In this document: in pieces, positions 1 through 9,351 of the stretch
Numbering within the stretch: position 1 is the stretch's first letter
Layout: every line of letters begins with the position of its first letter
Assembly (NCBI GenBank): GCA_023257655.1
Contig: JALRBQ010000013.1
Span: 62,001 to 126,000, forward strand
DNA length: 64,000 nucleotides
Reading direction: 5' to 3'
Source: Pseudomonadales bacterium
GTDB lineage: Bacteria; Pseudomonadota; Gammaproteobacteria; Pseudomonadales; Pseudohongiellaceae
Translations under genes and position numbers: made by a program
The notes under the pieces: model-generated
What the model saw: the letters and a program-made list of their open reading frames with translations, nothing else
Database searches by the model: none
Told to the model about the DNA's origin: nothing

Positions 1-251
1 AAATTCTTGCGCGATTGTTCCTCAGTCCAGAACAGTTGATGCTCTTCCAGCGGTTGCAACCGCAGGTTGCTGCTACGTGTATGACACTGAATACAGCGCA
101 CACTGCCTTCGCGTTTGGCGAGGAAGATTGGCTGTACTTCATTCATGAAGTAGTCGAAGTCGAGCTTACCGGGCGCCTTCTGGGCGAGAACCGGGGGCGC
201 GGCAAACAAGGCCAGAATGGCGAGTGTGCTGAGGGGGCGTGGCGTGCGCAT
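1..251 (-). CDS. secreted c-type cytochrome-like protein (3' end beyond window)
   Basis: Reverse strand reads MRTPRPLSTLAILALFAAPPVLAQKAPGKLDFDYFMNEVQPIFLAKREGSVRCIQCHTRSSN...; signal peptide plus one CxxCH; runs off the window edge. Confidence 0.65.
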   Translation of the reverse strand, partial: MRTPRPLSTLAILALFAAPPVLAQKAPGKLDFDYFMNEVQPIFLAKREGSVRCIQCHTRSSNLRLQPLEEHQLFWTEEQSRKN

Positions 252-375
252 CGTGAATCTCCTCTTCTGTGAATTGCGGGAGCTATCTTGCTGTCGGCGA
301 TTGCGCCGGACAGGCACCAGGGTCACAGCATAGTGAAGCCTACCGGGCAATGCAACGCGTGCGCAGACAGCTTAC

Positions 376-2223
376 TCAGGGCAACTGACGCGTTACCCCG
401 GCTACCGGCAGCATTTCTGCAAATACCTTCAGATAAACTCGCTGTTCCTGCAGGGCCTCGCGTAGCGCCGGACTCAGGAAGATCGACCCTGCAGCCCGGC
501 GACGACCGGGCCCGATCAGGTTCTCCACCACCGCATCCGTTAGCTCAAATGCCGCGCCATCGATGATAAGGGTCGCCGCAAACAGCTGGTCAGCTCCCGC
601 GGTCACATTGATAGTGTAGTCGAGCCGGTTCACCGTCACGTCCAGAACGGTTTCCAACTGCAGTTGCAGGCCGCTCTCCTCGAATTGCAGCGCTGTGCGT
701 TGCGGCTCCGGCGCACGTCCGGCGACGAGAGGCGGTGTTGTCGCAGGCGCACGACGCGCATTCCGGGCCTGCTCGAAGGCGTGGCCGAACGCCAGCAAGC
801 GGGCATCCCCCAGAAACGGTCCCAGCAGTTCCACGCCCACCGGCAGGCCACTGTTGGTGAACCCTACCGGTAATGACAGCGCGGGCAATCCGGCATTCGC
901 CGCCAGGGAGCAGTTGTTACCAGGCTGGTTCTCGCCAAGGAAAACCGGCAGCTCGGCGATGGGAGGATAGGCGATCGCGTCGAGCTCGTTATCGCCCATG
1001 ATCCGCTCGATGGTTGCGCGCAGTTCGTCTCGCGCAGCGAGTGCAATGGCATAAGCATCGTCATTCAGTACCGTGGCACGGCTGCGGACCAGCGCGCCCT
1101 GAACAGCCTCGTGATACAGCCCAAGGTCGACGATGTCATTGAGATTGCTGACGTCCGCACTGAGGAACAGCGCCAGATACTGATCCAGATCCACGCGAAA
1201 CTCGTGGCCGATGACTCCGGAGCGGCCAATCAATGTCGCCAGCTCGGGAATCTCGATATCAACAATCTCAACCCCCTGATCGGCATACCAGTCCAGCGCA
1301 GACTCGATCTCGCGTCGCACTGCAGCATCGGCTGCCGTCATGTAGGCACTCAGCTTGCCGATCCGCATGCCACTCAAATCGGCATCGTCGAGTCGCGCCA
1401 GAAATTCCGGCGGCTCCGCGTCGCGCATAACGAGTGTTGCAGGGTCATTGCTGTCATAGCCGGCGACGATGTCCAGCAGAATGGCCAAGTCTTCGGTACT
1501 GCGAGCCAGCGGGCCACCGACATCCTGGGTATGAGACAGAGGCATAATGCCGTAGATGCTGGACAGGCCCTTGCTCGGGCGCAATCCGACCAGGTTGTTG
1601 AAGGCTGCGGGGATGCGAATCGAACCACAGGTGTCGGAACCCATGCCGATGGCGGCAAGACTGGCGGCAATTGCCGCGGCGGTGCCGCCGCTGGAACCAC
1701 CGGGTACCCGGCGAATATCGTAGGGATTGCGGGTTTGACCCAGTAACGAGCCAATGCTGGTGATGCCGTAGGCGTATTCGTGCAGGTTTGTCTTGGCCAG
1801 GATAATGGCGCCCGCTGCTATCAATCTGTCGACCTGAGTCGCGTTGGCACTGGGTATGAAGCCGCCCAGCGCTACCGAGCCGCCAGTTGTGGGCATGAAC
1901 ACCGTGTTGTAATTGTCTTTCAAAACAATCGGAATGCCGTGCAGCAGGCTACGCGGGCCACTGCGCGCCCGCTCAGCGTCGAGACTGGCCGCCTGTGCGC
2001 GGGCCTGGGGATTGATACGCACGATGCTGTTGAGGTGAGGTCCTTGCTGATCATAGGCCTCGATGCGAGCAAGGTATGCATCGACCAGTGCGACCGAGGT
2101 CGTCTCGCCCGCCGCCAGGGCGGCCTGTAACTCGGACAGGCTGGCCTCGGTCACTTCGACAGCCTGCTGGGCATTGCTGACCAGTGACAGCAGCAGGCTC
2201 ATTACAAGCAACAGTCTGCGCAT
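376..2223 (-). CDS. secreted amidase (amidase signature family)
   Basis: Signal peptide; GGSSGGTAAAIAA serine-rich amidase signature; LLHGIPIVLKDN motif. Confidence 0.9.
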   Translation of the reverse strand: MRRLLLVMSLLLSLVSNAQQAVEVTEASLSELQAALAAGETTSVALVDAYLARIEAYDQQGPHLNSIVRINPQARAQAASLDAERARSGPRSLLHGIPIVLKDNYNTVFMPTTGGSVALGGFIPSANATQVDRLIAAGAIILAKTNLHEYAYGITSIGSLLGQTRNPYDIRRVPGGSSGGTAAAIAASLAAIGMGSDTCGSIRIPAAFNNLVGLRPSKGLSSIYGIMPLSHTQDVGGPLARSTEDLAILLDIVAGYDSNDPATLVMRDAEPPEFLARLDDADLSGMRIGKLSAYMTAADAAVRREIESALDWYADQGVEIVDIEIPELATLIGRSGVIGHEFRVDLDQYLALFLSADVSNLNDIVDLGLYHEAVQGALVRSRATVLNDDAYAIALAARDELRATIERIMGDNELDAIAYPPIAELPVFLGENQPGNNCSLAANAGLPALSLPVGFTNSGLPVGVELLGPFLGDARLLAFGHAFEQARNARRAPATTPPLVAGRAPEPQRTALQFEESGLQLQLETVLDVTVNRLDYTINVTAGADQLFAATLIIDGAAFELTDAVVENLIGPGRRRAAGSIFLSPALREALQEQRVYLKVFAEMLPVAGVTRQLP

Positions 2224-2280
2224 GGCTCTTCTCCCCCTATTGGTTCACCGAATGGATTCAAAAATTCAAAAGCAATTCAA

Positions 2281-2450
2281 AGGACACCCACTTAATTGGC
2301 TTCAAATGGTTTTAAAGGGTTTTAAGGTTTTAAGGTTTTAAGGTTTTAAAGGACACCCATCTAAAACCGGCCGCAGGAGTTAAGGATTTAAAGGATTTAA
2401 AGGACACCCAATTAACAATTCAAAAGAGCAATTTAAAGGACACCCACGTA
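2281..2450 (+). repeat. GGACACCCA element cluster A (4 motif copies with A/T-rich iterons)
   Basis: ggacacccacttaa 2282, ggacacccat 2351, ggacacccaattaa 2402-2415, ggacacccacgtaa 2438; preceded by repeats of attcaaaa, ggttttaa and aaggattta. Confidence 0.85.
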
Positions 2451-2514
2451 AAGCCCGCTGCAGGACAATAGCACAGCACCGCAGCATCGACGAGGCGGCG
2501 CCATTGTGCCAGAC

Positions 2515-2544
2515 AAAAAAATAGCGCCGAAGGCGCTATTTTTT
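2515..2544. terminator. bidirectional rho-independent terminator
   Basis: AAAAAATAGCGCC-GA-AGGCGCTATTTTTT hairpin with A and T tracts, just downstream of the RidA-like CDS. Confidence 0.8.
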
Positions 2545-2561
2545 CCGATCCGGGTAGTCTG

Positions 2562-3035
2562 TTACGGCATGCGCGCGGCGCGAATCTCGATCTCGACCAA
2601 CCAGCCCGGGACGACGAGTCCGGCGATCTGCACGAATGAGCGAACCGGTTTCATCGGATTCTCGGCCGTGCCAAAGAACTGTTGATAGCCGCGATTGAAG
2701 CCATCGAAATCCAGGACACCATCGGCACCAGCGACGGCGAAGGCACGTACTTGTACGATGTCAGACATTGACCAGCCTTCGGCTTCCAGTGTTTCCTTGA
2801 AGCGATTGAAGGTGTCGATCGCCTGTTGCTCCATATTGCCCCAGGTGCCATCGGCATTCTGGCGCGCACCAGTGCCGCTGAGATACAAAGTCTCCGCACC
2901 AGGTGGAATCATGATGGTGGTATAGAAGTTACGGCTCTCCCCTTTGCGCTCGATCTCTTGGCCAACTACACCGGTTGAGATACCTGTCACCACTAACAAT
3001 GCTGCTATGGCCAGACTGTTGCTGAACTTGATCAT
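2562..3035 (-). CDS. RidA/YjgF-family protein with signal peptide
   Basis: Rid-family pattern (YLSGTGARQ...NRFKETLEAEGWSMSDIVQVRAFA...PVRSFVQIAGLVVPGWLVEIEI); N-terminal hydrophobic signal. Confidence 0.85.
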   Translation of the reverse strand: MIKFSNSLAIAALLVVTGISTGVVGQEIERKGESRNFYTTIMIPPGAETLYLSGTGARQNADGTWGNMEQQAIDTFNRFKETLEAEGWSMSDIVQVRAFAVAGADGVLDFDGFNRGYQQFFGTAENPMKPVRSFVQIAGLVVPGWLVEIEIRAARMP

Positions 3036-3074
3036 GTGTGTCTCTACTCCTTGCGTATTACGTTGAGGGGGTTG

Positions 3075-4466
3075 CTAGTTTTTCTGCAGTGCATTGGCGT
3101 TGAGCGGAACTTCATCTCCAACTTTCTCTCTGCCAACGACCCGCGTGGTAACCATGCCAGCTGTGATCGCGCCGTTTACGTTCAACGCAGTACGCGCCAT
3201 GTCGATCAACGGCTCGATGGAGATGAGTAGCGCGACGACCGTGACCGGAAATCCGAGCACTGAGAAAACGACGAGTGCGGCATTGGTGGCACCACCACCA
3301 ACACCGGCGATGCCGAAAGAACCGACGGCGATGATGAGCACCAAATAGGCGACAAAGCCGAGGTCAACCTCGACTCCCATGGTCGGTGCCACCATGACAG
3401 CCAGCATCGCAGGATAAATGCCGGCACAGCCGTTCTGGCCAATCGTAGCTCCGAAGGAAGCGGCGATGTTGGCGATTGGCGCGGGCACGTTCAACTCTTC
3501 AATCTGGGCTCGAATCGTCAGTGGAATCGTCGCCGCCGAGCTGCGAGTCACGAAGGCGAAGGTGAGTACCGGCCAGACTTTCTCGAAATAGGTTTTGATA
3601 TTGGCGCCCAGCATCGCCAGGATGCCGGCGTGAATGCCAAACATGATGGCAATTGCCAGATAGGACGCGACCACAAAGGTTATCAGCGTGATGATGGCGC
3701 CGACATCGGAACTGGCGATAACACGCGTCATCAGGGCGAGCACTCCATAGGGAGTCAGGTTGATGACGAGACGAACGAGTTTCATCACAACAGCCTGGGT
3801 AGTATCGACGAAACCGCGGATGCGCTCGCCGTGCACGGCATTTTCCTGGCCGACCAGCAATGAGGCCACTCCAAAGAGCAGACCGAAAATCACCACGGCG
3901 ATAATCGAGGTGTCTCGGGCGTCAGTCAGATCACGGAAGATATTCTGGGGAACGAAGCTGATGATAGTATCAGCCAGCATGCCGGGTTCGCCGACACTGC
4001 CGAGACGGGCTTCCAGCGCCTGGGCTCGCGCCATCTCCCTGACCCCTCCGGTGAGATCACCGGCATTGAGGCCGAACAGGGATGCCATGATGATGCCAAT
4101 CACGGCCGCGATCATTGTCGTCACAATCAGCACGCCGATGACCGATCCGCCAATCTTCCCGAGCGACTTGAACTCGCCCACCTTCACGACAGCAGCGATC
4201 ATCGTGATCAACACCAGTGGCATGATGATCATGCGCAGCAGGTTGACATAGGAATTGGCGACGACGTTGGTCCATTGCAGCGTCTGCTGGGTCACCTCGT
4301 CTCCGGACCCGAACACCCCCTGCAGGTAGAGACCAAAGAGCGAGCCCGCAATCAGTCCGGTGAGCACCCGCCGGGACAGACTGAAGGTGCTGATCTTTGT
4401 AAGCTGATACAGGCCATTGAGGATCGCCAAGAACAGGATGAGGTTGATGATAGCGAACATTGTCAT
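3075..4466 (-). CDS. dicarboxylate/amino acid:cation symporter (DAACS; L-cystine TcyP-like)
   Basis: RMIIMPLVLITMIAAVVKVGEFKSLGKIGG and TRSSAATIPLTIRAQIEELNVP...SFGATIGQNGCAGIYPAMLAVMVAP; start placed at MTMFAII after GGAGG. Confidence 0.85.
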   Translation of the reverse strand: MTMFAIINLILFLAILNGLYQLTKISTFSLSRRVLTGLIAGSLFGLYLQGVFGSGDEVTQQTLQWTNVVANSYVNLLRMIIMPLVLITMIAAVVKVGEFKSLGKIGGSVIGVLIVTTMIAAVIGIIMASLFGLNAGDLTGGVREMARAQALEARLGSVGEPGMLADTIISFVPQNIFRDLTDARDTSIIAVVIFGLLFGVASLLVGQENAVHGERIRGFVDTTQAVVMKLVRLVINLTPYGVLALMTRVIASSDVGAIITLITFVVASYLAIAIMFGIHAGILAMLGANIKTYFEKVWPVLTFAFVTRSSAATIPLTIRAQIEELNVPAPIANIAASFGATIGQNGCAGIYPAMLAVMVAPTMGVEVDLGFVAYLVLIIAVGSFGIAGVGGGATNAALVVFSVLGFPVTVVALLISIEPLIDMARTALNVNGAITAGMVTTRVVGREKVGDEVPLNANALQKN

Positions 4467-4494
4467 TGTCAAAGATCCTCCGAACACGCCCGGT

Positions 4495-4530
4495 GGCACA
4501 CTTGATGGCACACTTGATAGCACACTTGAT
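4495..4530. repeat. 3 x 12-bp tandem repeat (GGCACACTTGAT / GGCACACTTGAT / AGCACACTTGAT)
   Basis: Direct reading; lies in the 5' leader of the symporter gene. Confidence 0.9.
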
Positions 4531-4668
4531 AGTACCTCCGTCAGCCGACCTGCTGTGATACCACACAGACCGTGGCGCGGGGCAGTTCAGTGCAGGTTAA
4601 CCCGGATAACAGGTTTTCGAGTATATCTGCGTCGGCAGGAAAGGGCTAATGGCGATTGCGGGTGCCGC

Positions 4669-5292
4669 CTATTTGCTCCGTCCGAGCGTATTGATGAAAG
4701 CAACCACGTTGATGATGCCCTGCTCATTGCCCAGACTCTTCGCCATCGTGCGCATCTGCGCACCGCGGGCATCCTGGGGATGGGCGCCACGATAGCCGGC
4801 CATGAAGTTCTGCAACTGGGTCACCAGATACCAGTCATTCTGTCCGGCCAGTGCCGGTGCATTAAAGGTGGCATTGCCCTCACCGTTCTGGCCATGACAC
4901 GTCGCGCAGGTTTGATAGAGTCGTTGGCCTGCGTTGACATCGCCAGTTAGCGTGGGTTCGGCAGGAACATATGTCCAGCTGCCTACCCAGCCCACGATGT
5001 CGTCGATGCTCGCATCGCTTAACTTGGCCGCCATCGGTTGCATGGCCAGTCCCTCCTCATCCTGAGGATGAGTGCCCCGCACGCCGGCACGAAAATTCTC
5101 CAGTTGATGACGCAGGTACCAGTCTTCCATGCCAGCCAACCGGGGCGCCTGGACTCCTTCGTTGCCGCGACCGTCGGTCCCGTGGCAAGTGGTGCAGTAA
5201 CGGTCGTTGACAGGTTCTCGTGCATCCGCTGCCAGCACGCTAGTGCTCGCGAATCCGACCAGACATAAAACAGACAACACAATACTTCGCAT
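4669..5292 (-). CDS. diheme cytochrome c (c4-like), secreted
   Basis: MRSIVLSVLCLVGFASTSVLA signal peptide; two CxxCH motifs (CTTCHGTDGRG, CATCHGQNGEG). Confidence 0.88.
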   Translation of the reverse strand: MRSIVLSVLCLVGFASTSVLAADAREPVNDRYCTTCHGTDGRGNEGVQAPRLAGMEDWYLRHQLENFRAGVRGTHPQDEEGLAMQPMAAKLSDASIDDIVGWVGSWTYVPAEPTLTGDVNAGQRLYQTCATCHGQNGEGNATFNAPALAGQNDWYLVTQLQNFMAGYRGAHPQDARGAQMRTMAKSLGNEQGIINVVAFINTLGRSK

Positions 5293-5349
5293 GCTTCGCT
5301 TTCTCCCGAAATTCCTTGGTTCTTCTCTACCCGAGGCTGAGGCCACCGG

Positions 5350-6942
5350 TTACGCCAACTCGGCCCGTACCCGTTTGTCCATGTCTGCCAGCGCCCAGTG
5401 AGCCGACATGATTGCACTTTCCTGCCAGGCACTGTGCACACTGATCTGGTCACCGATGAAATAGTGGCGACCATTGACCGGGGCTTGCAGGGTCTCGTAC
5501 ATTATTTCTTCATCGTGGGTCCAGCCACCGCGTGAACGATTCCAGCGTGCGGAACAACCCAGCATATGATTCATGCGATGCCAGCCAATCGTAATCGGCT
5601 TCTCTACCAAATTACGATAGTTAGGATGAATCTTCTCGCCATCCTTAAGATGCGCCTCAATGCGCTCTTCATGTGTCATTTTGGTGTGAAACATGCCACC
5701 GCCGTAGTCATAGGCAGCAAGGATGACGCCTTTCGGCTTGTGGATGCCATTGGTCGGATACCAGATTTGTTGGCTGGGATTGTTCATCCAGCTGATGCCG
5801 CCGTAGATATCCTCGTCTTCCCAGAAGCGGGACTTGGCCTGGAAGGCGGCCTTGTAGGCCTCGCCGCGGCGCACGTATTTCATGGCTCGCACGTAGTCCG
5901 CGGGGAAGTTGTGTTCCATTCCAACCATCAGGTGGGTCGGTATGGAATTGAAACAGTAGTCGGCGTTGATCGTGTGTCGAACGCCGTCCTGTTCGTATTC
6001 AACATCGACACCATCGTTACGGACCCGCACTCCACGCACCATGGCATGATAGCGAATCTTGCCTTCCAGGCGCTTTTCGAACGCCTTGATCGTCATGTCC
6101 ATGCCGCCCACCGGCTGCATCAGAATCGGACCGGTATCGCCCTCATTCGCGGTCAGCAGATTGCGGCCCATGTTGGTCTTCAACAAATCACGGAATGCGA
6201 TGATGTCTTTCTGCACCCCGTGTTCGAGGAAGCCGCCTTTGGCGTAGCCGGCACGGAAGCTGCCAGTGTAGAGATCATCCATGTCCAGATCACCGAAAGC
6301 GCGGATCATGCCCATGAGTGTCTCGGCTTCCTGCTCGGTAAACGGCTCATCGAGTTCGGCGCTGCTCAGTGCCTTGCCCATGATCTCGGCCATAAAGCCC
6401 TTGGTGTGGGTAGTGTAGTCGATGTTGCGAATGGGCTTGCCACCCATCAGGGCGTCGTCCTGCACCCAGGCCATCTTGTTTTCGTTAATGAAGACTTCCA
6501 GCTCAACACCCAGTTCTTTGGTGTAATGCAGCAGATGGCGGTGAGTGCTCGGAATGCGAGCGGCGCCGGCGTTGAAATACATGTGGGGCTCATCATCGAA
6601 GTCGCAATACTGGCGATTGCCGATCTCGTCGATGAGATCGCCGTGACGAACGGTAAAGACACGTCCGCCACAGCGATGAGAGGCTTCCAGAACGGTACAG
6701 TCATAGCCGTGTTTGCCGAGTTCATAGGCAGCAGCCAGACCGGCCATGCCCCCACCCAGCACGACCACGCGCCGGTTGGCTCGGCCGAGATCCAGCAAAT
6801 CCGGGGTGGCTGCGGCGGTGCTTACCGGCAGCATGCCGAGTGCTACTCCAACGCGCAGGGCGGCGGCACTGCCACCGGCGGCACCCAGTAAATTCAAAAA
6901 TTCGCGACGTGTTACTGGCTTAGACACAATACTCTCTCCCAA
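5350..6942 (-). CDS. Tat-exported flavin monoamine oxidase-family oxidoreductase
   Basis: Tat-like VTRREFLNLLGAAGG; FAD-binding VVVLGGGMAGLAAAYELGKHGYDCTVLEASHRCGGRVFTVR. Confidence 0.88.
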   Translation of the reverse strand: MGESIVSKPVTRREFLNLLGAAGGSAAALRVGVALGMLPVSTAAATPDLLDLGRANRRVVVLGGGMAGLAAAYELGKHGYDCTVLEASHRCGGRVFTVRHGDLIDEIGNRQYCDFDDEPHMYFNAGAARIPSTHRHLLHYTKELGVELEVFINENKMAWVQDDALMGGKPIRNIDYTTHTKGFMAEIMGKALSSAELDEPFTEQEAETLMGMIRAFGDLDMDDLYTGSFRAGYAKGGFLEHGVQKDIIAFRDLLKTNMGRNLLTANEGDTGPILMQPVGGMDMTIKAFEKRLEGKIRYHAMVRGVRVRNDGVDVEYEQDGVRHTINADYCFNSIPTHLMVGMEHNFPADYVRAMKYVRRGEAYKAAFQAKSRFWEDEDIYGGISWMNNPSQQIWYPTNGIHKPKGVILAAYDYGGGMFHTKMTHEERIEAHLKDGEKIHPNYRNLVEKPITIGWHRMNHMLGCSARWNRSRGGWTHDEEIMYETLQAPVNGRHYFIGDQISVHSAWQESAIMSAHWALADMDKRVRAELA

Positions 6943-7259
6943 GAATTACGTGTTCTGATCGATGAATGAGGAGACATGCGGAACCGATTTCACGCTGCAA
7001 ATCGTGTACCGGTACAAATATGCGGGCTCTCACTACTCCTGGTTGGTACTCACTCTTACTTCGTCTGTCCGTTTATGAGCTGATCGATGTTATCACTTCG
7101 TGCAGTGGCCGTCTGAATGCGTTCGCACTTTACCACTCAAAATGCTCGCCGTAATCCGTTACTCTTCATCTCGTCGCGAACTAATCACGACCTGATCACG
7201 GCAGGTGGCAGATATCCTTCGATGCACCTGTTTCTTTTCCATTACAGAGGAGCCGATTC

Positions 7260-7580
7260 ATGCTGGCCAAGTCCTATCCCGATCTGATTCGTCAACTGCC
7301 GGAATTTGAAGGGCCCTTCGAGGCGTATCAGCTCGATGCCAAAGGCTGCACCGTATTACTCGCCAGCTATCCCGCCGGCACCGTCATTACTCCTCACCGC
7401 CACGCCACCGACAATGTCGGCATCATTACCCGGGGCGAAATGCGCCTGACGATGAACGGCAACACACAGGTGATTGGTGCGGGCCAGTGGTACCACGTGC
7501 CAGCCAATGCCGAACACGCTGCCGAGTTTCGGGTTGACACAGCCGAGATCGAATTCTGGTTCGATGCTCCTGCAGGCTGA
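7260..7580 (+). CDS. cupin-domain protein
   Basis: PAGTVITPHRHATDNVGIITRGEMRLTMNGNTQVIGAGQWYHVPANAEHAAEF cupin motifs. Confidence 0.85.
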   Translation: MLAKSYPDLIRQLPEFEGPFEAYQLDAKGCTVLLASYPAGTVITPHRHATDNVGIITRGEMRLTMNGNTQVIGAGQWYHVPANAEHAAEFRVDTAEIEFWFDAPAG

Positions 7581-8065
7581 ATCCGGTCAGGCAGCCGCTT
7601 CGCAGCCATTACCCGAAATGACCGGTCGCTGCACGGCAACCTTACAGGCGGTCGCGGCAGTCGCTCTGCGAACACGCGCCTTGTCTGGCGCATCGACACG
7701 GCAAGTATAGACACCGCAAGTATAAAAGAAGCGCCCGCGCGCACCTGTTACAAATTGTAGGCTTGGAGCCTATTGCTCTTCGGCTTGGGCGGCGAGACTC
7801 ACCACATTGTGGGCTGTGTCGCCATCCGCTCCGCATCAGCCGCAACATTCCGCCTTTATCTCCTTGTTTTCTCTCTATTTATTTTTCTGGTATCGATCTT
7901 GCTATTCCCTGGATACACCGCGGCCAGCTGCGGGCGCGACCGGTTGCAGGAAAAAATCGTAACCATGCGCTGTTTGCGCTCGTCTAACCCGTCATAGACA
8001 AAGTCGAGCGGGATGCGCAAACCCGGCGGCTGCTTTTGAACGGCAAACCAAGAAGAAGAGATCGT

Positions 8066-9166
8066 GTGAAAATTATCGACACCTCGGCACAGGATGTTGT
8101 GCTGGCCCCCAAATCCCGCAAAGACTTGCTGGTCGGCGGCAGCCTCTCTGTCGTCTTGCTGCTTGTCGCCATTTGGCTACTGGTACCCACCCTCGGGCGC
8201 TGGGCCCAGGCAGAGCAATCGGTGTCGGGCGAGCGCCTGCGGTTTGCCACCGTCAACCGCGACGACTTCGTGCGGGTCATTTCCGTGCAGGGGCGAGTCG
8301 TTGCTGCCGTCAGTCCCACGCTTTATGCGACGCAAGCTGGCACGATCACTTTCGCGGTCGAGTCCGGTGACACGGTAACCTCCGGCGAGATTCTCGCCAC
8401 CATCGACAGTCCCGAGATTCAGAGTCAACTGCTTCAGGAAAAATCACGCCTCTCGTCCCTGCAGATTGAGTTACAGCGCCAAGGCATCACCACGCGCCAG
8501 CAACAACTGCAAAACCAAAAAGCCGAAGACGCCGCCGCGATCGATCTGAAGGCCGCACAACGGGAGATGCAGCGCGCAGCGCAGGCCTTCGCCAAAGGCG
8601 CCATGATCGAGGTCGATTATGAGAAGGCACAGGATGATCTGGAAACAGCCGAGCTGTTGCACAAACATTCCCTGCTCGACACCGCACTCGACAACGAGCG
8701 CCTGGATTTCGAGCTGCAGACCCGGGAACTGAGCGTGAAGCAACAGGAGCTGCTGGTTGCTGAGCTGTCTCGCCAGGTCGATGAGCTCAATATCGTGTCC
8801 CCCGTCGATGGCATCGTCGGCAATCTCGACGTGGATCAGAAAACCAATGTGACAAAGAACCAGCCGGTATTGAGCGTCGTCGACCTGTCGGCATTCGAGG
8901 TCGAGGTACAGATTTCCGAGAGTTACGCGGATGATCTGGCAATCGGTATGCAGGCCGAGGTTCGTACCGGTTCTTCGCTGTATCTTGCGACACTGGTCGC
9001 CGTATCCCCGGAGATTATCGACAACCAGGTCACGGGACGCGTGCGCTTCAACGACCAGGTACCGGCCGGTCTGTGCCAGAACCAGCGACTGACTACCCGC
9101 ATCCTACTCGAAGAAAAGAACAACGTGTTGATGGTGCAGCGCGGCGCGCGGTCAACGCGATGGTGA
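8066..9166 (+). CDS. HlyD/MFP-family periplasmic adaptor, C-terminus probably truncated
   Basis: VKIIDTSAQDVVLAPKSRKD..., RND/ABC adaptor pattern (LYATQAGTITFAVESGDTVTSGEILATIDSPEIQSQL...); ends at VQRGARSTRW, where such proteins normally continue. Confidence 0.8.
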   Translation: MKIIDTSAQDVVLAPKSRKDLLVGGSLSVVLLLVAIWLLVPTLGRWAQAEQSVSGERLRFATVNRDDFVRVISVQGRVVAAVSPTLYATQAGTITFAVESGDTVTSGEILATIDSPEIQSQLLQEKSRLSSLQIELQRQGITTRQQQLQNQKAEDAAAIDLKAAQREMQRAAQAFAKGAMIEVDYEKAQDDLETAELLHKHSLLDTALDNERLDFELQTRELSVKQQELLVAELSRQVDELNIVSPVDGIVGNLDVDQKTNVTKNQPVLSVVDLSAFEVEVQISESYADDLAIGMQAEVRTGSSLYLATLVAVSPEIIDNQVTGRVRFNDQVPAGLCQNQRLTTRILLEEKNNVLMVQRGARSTRW

Positions 9167-9351
9167 GGGTATGTACTACCCGGCACAGGGCAGTCCGGAG
9201 CGGCGCGAATTCCGTAACGGGCAACGCCAGGACAAATAAAGTCAGACCCCCGACTCGCAATCCTCGACAGGCCCGGTATGATGAGACGCTCTGGGCGTGC
9301 CTGAGGCCGCTCTCTTCTCTACTTTCGACGTCGCGCAGGAGTCAGCCTGAC

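Noticed and set aside
5566-6891. Long + strand ORF (441 aa) in the ORF track
   Set aside because: Exactly antisense to the clear flavin amine oxidoreductase CDS; no recognisable domains; GC-rich antisense artefact. The same applies to 13655..14677, 19126..20538 and 41537..42526.
9073-9351. Extended N-terminus of the M20 peptidase ORF
   Set aside because: The ORF track start lies in the HlyD-like 3' region; the signal peptide and a better start are at MNQTTPKF (9352).
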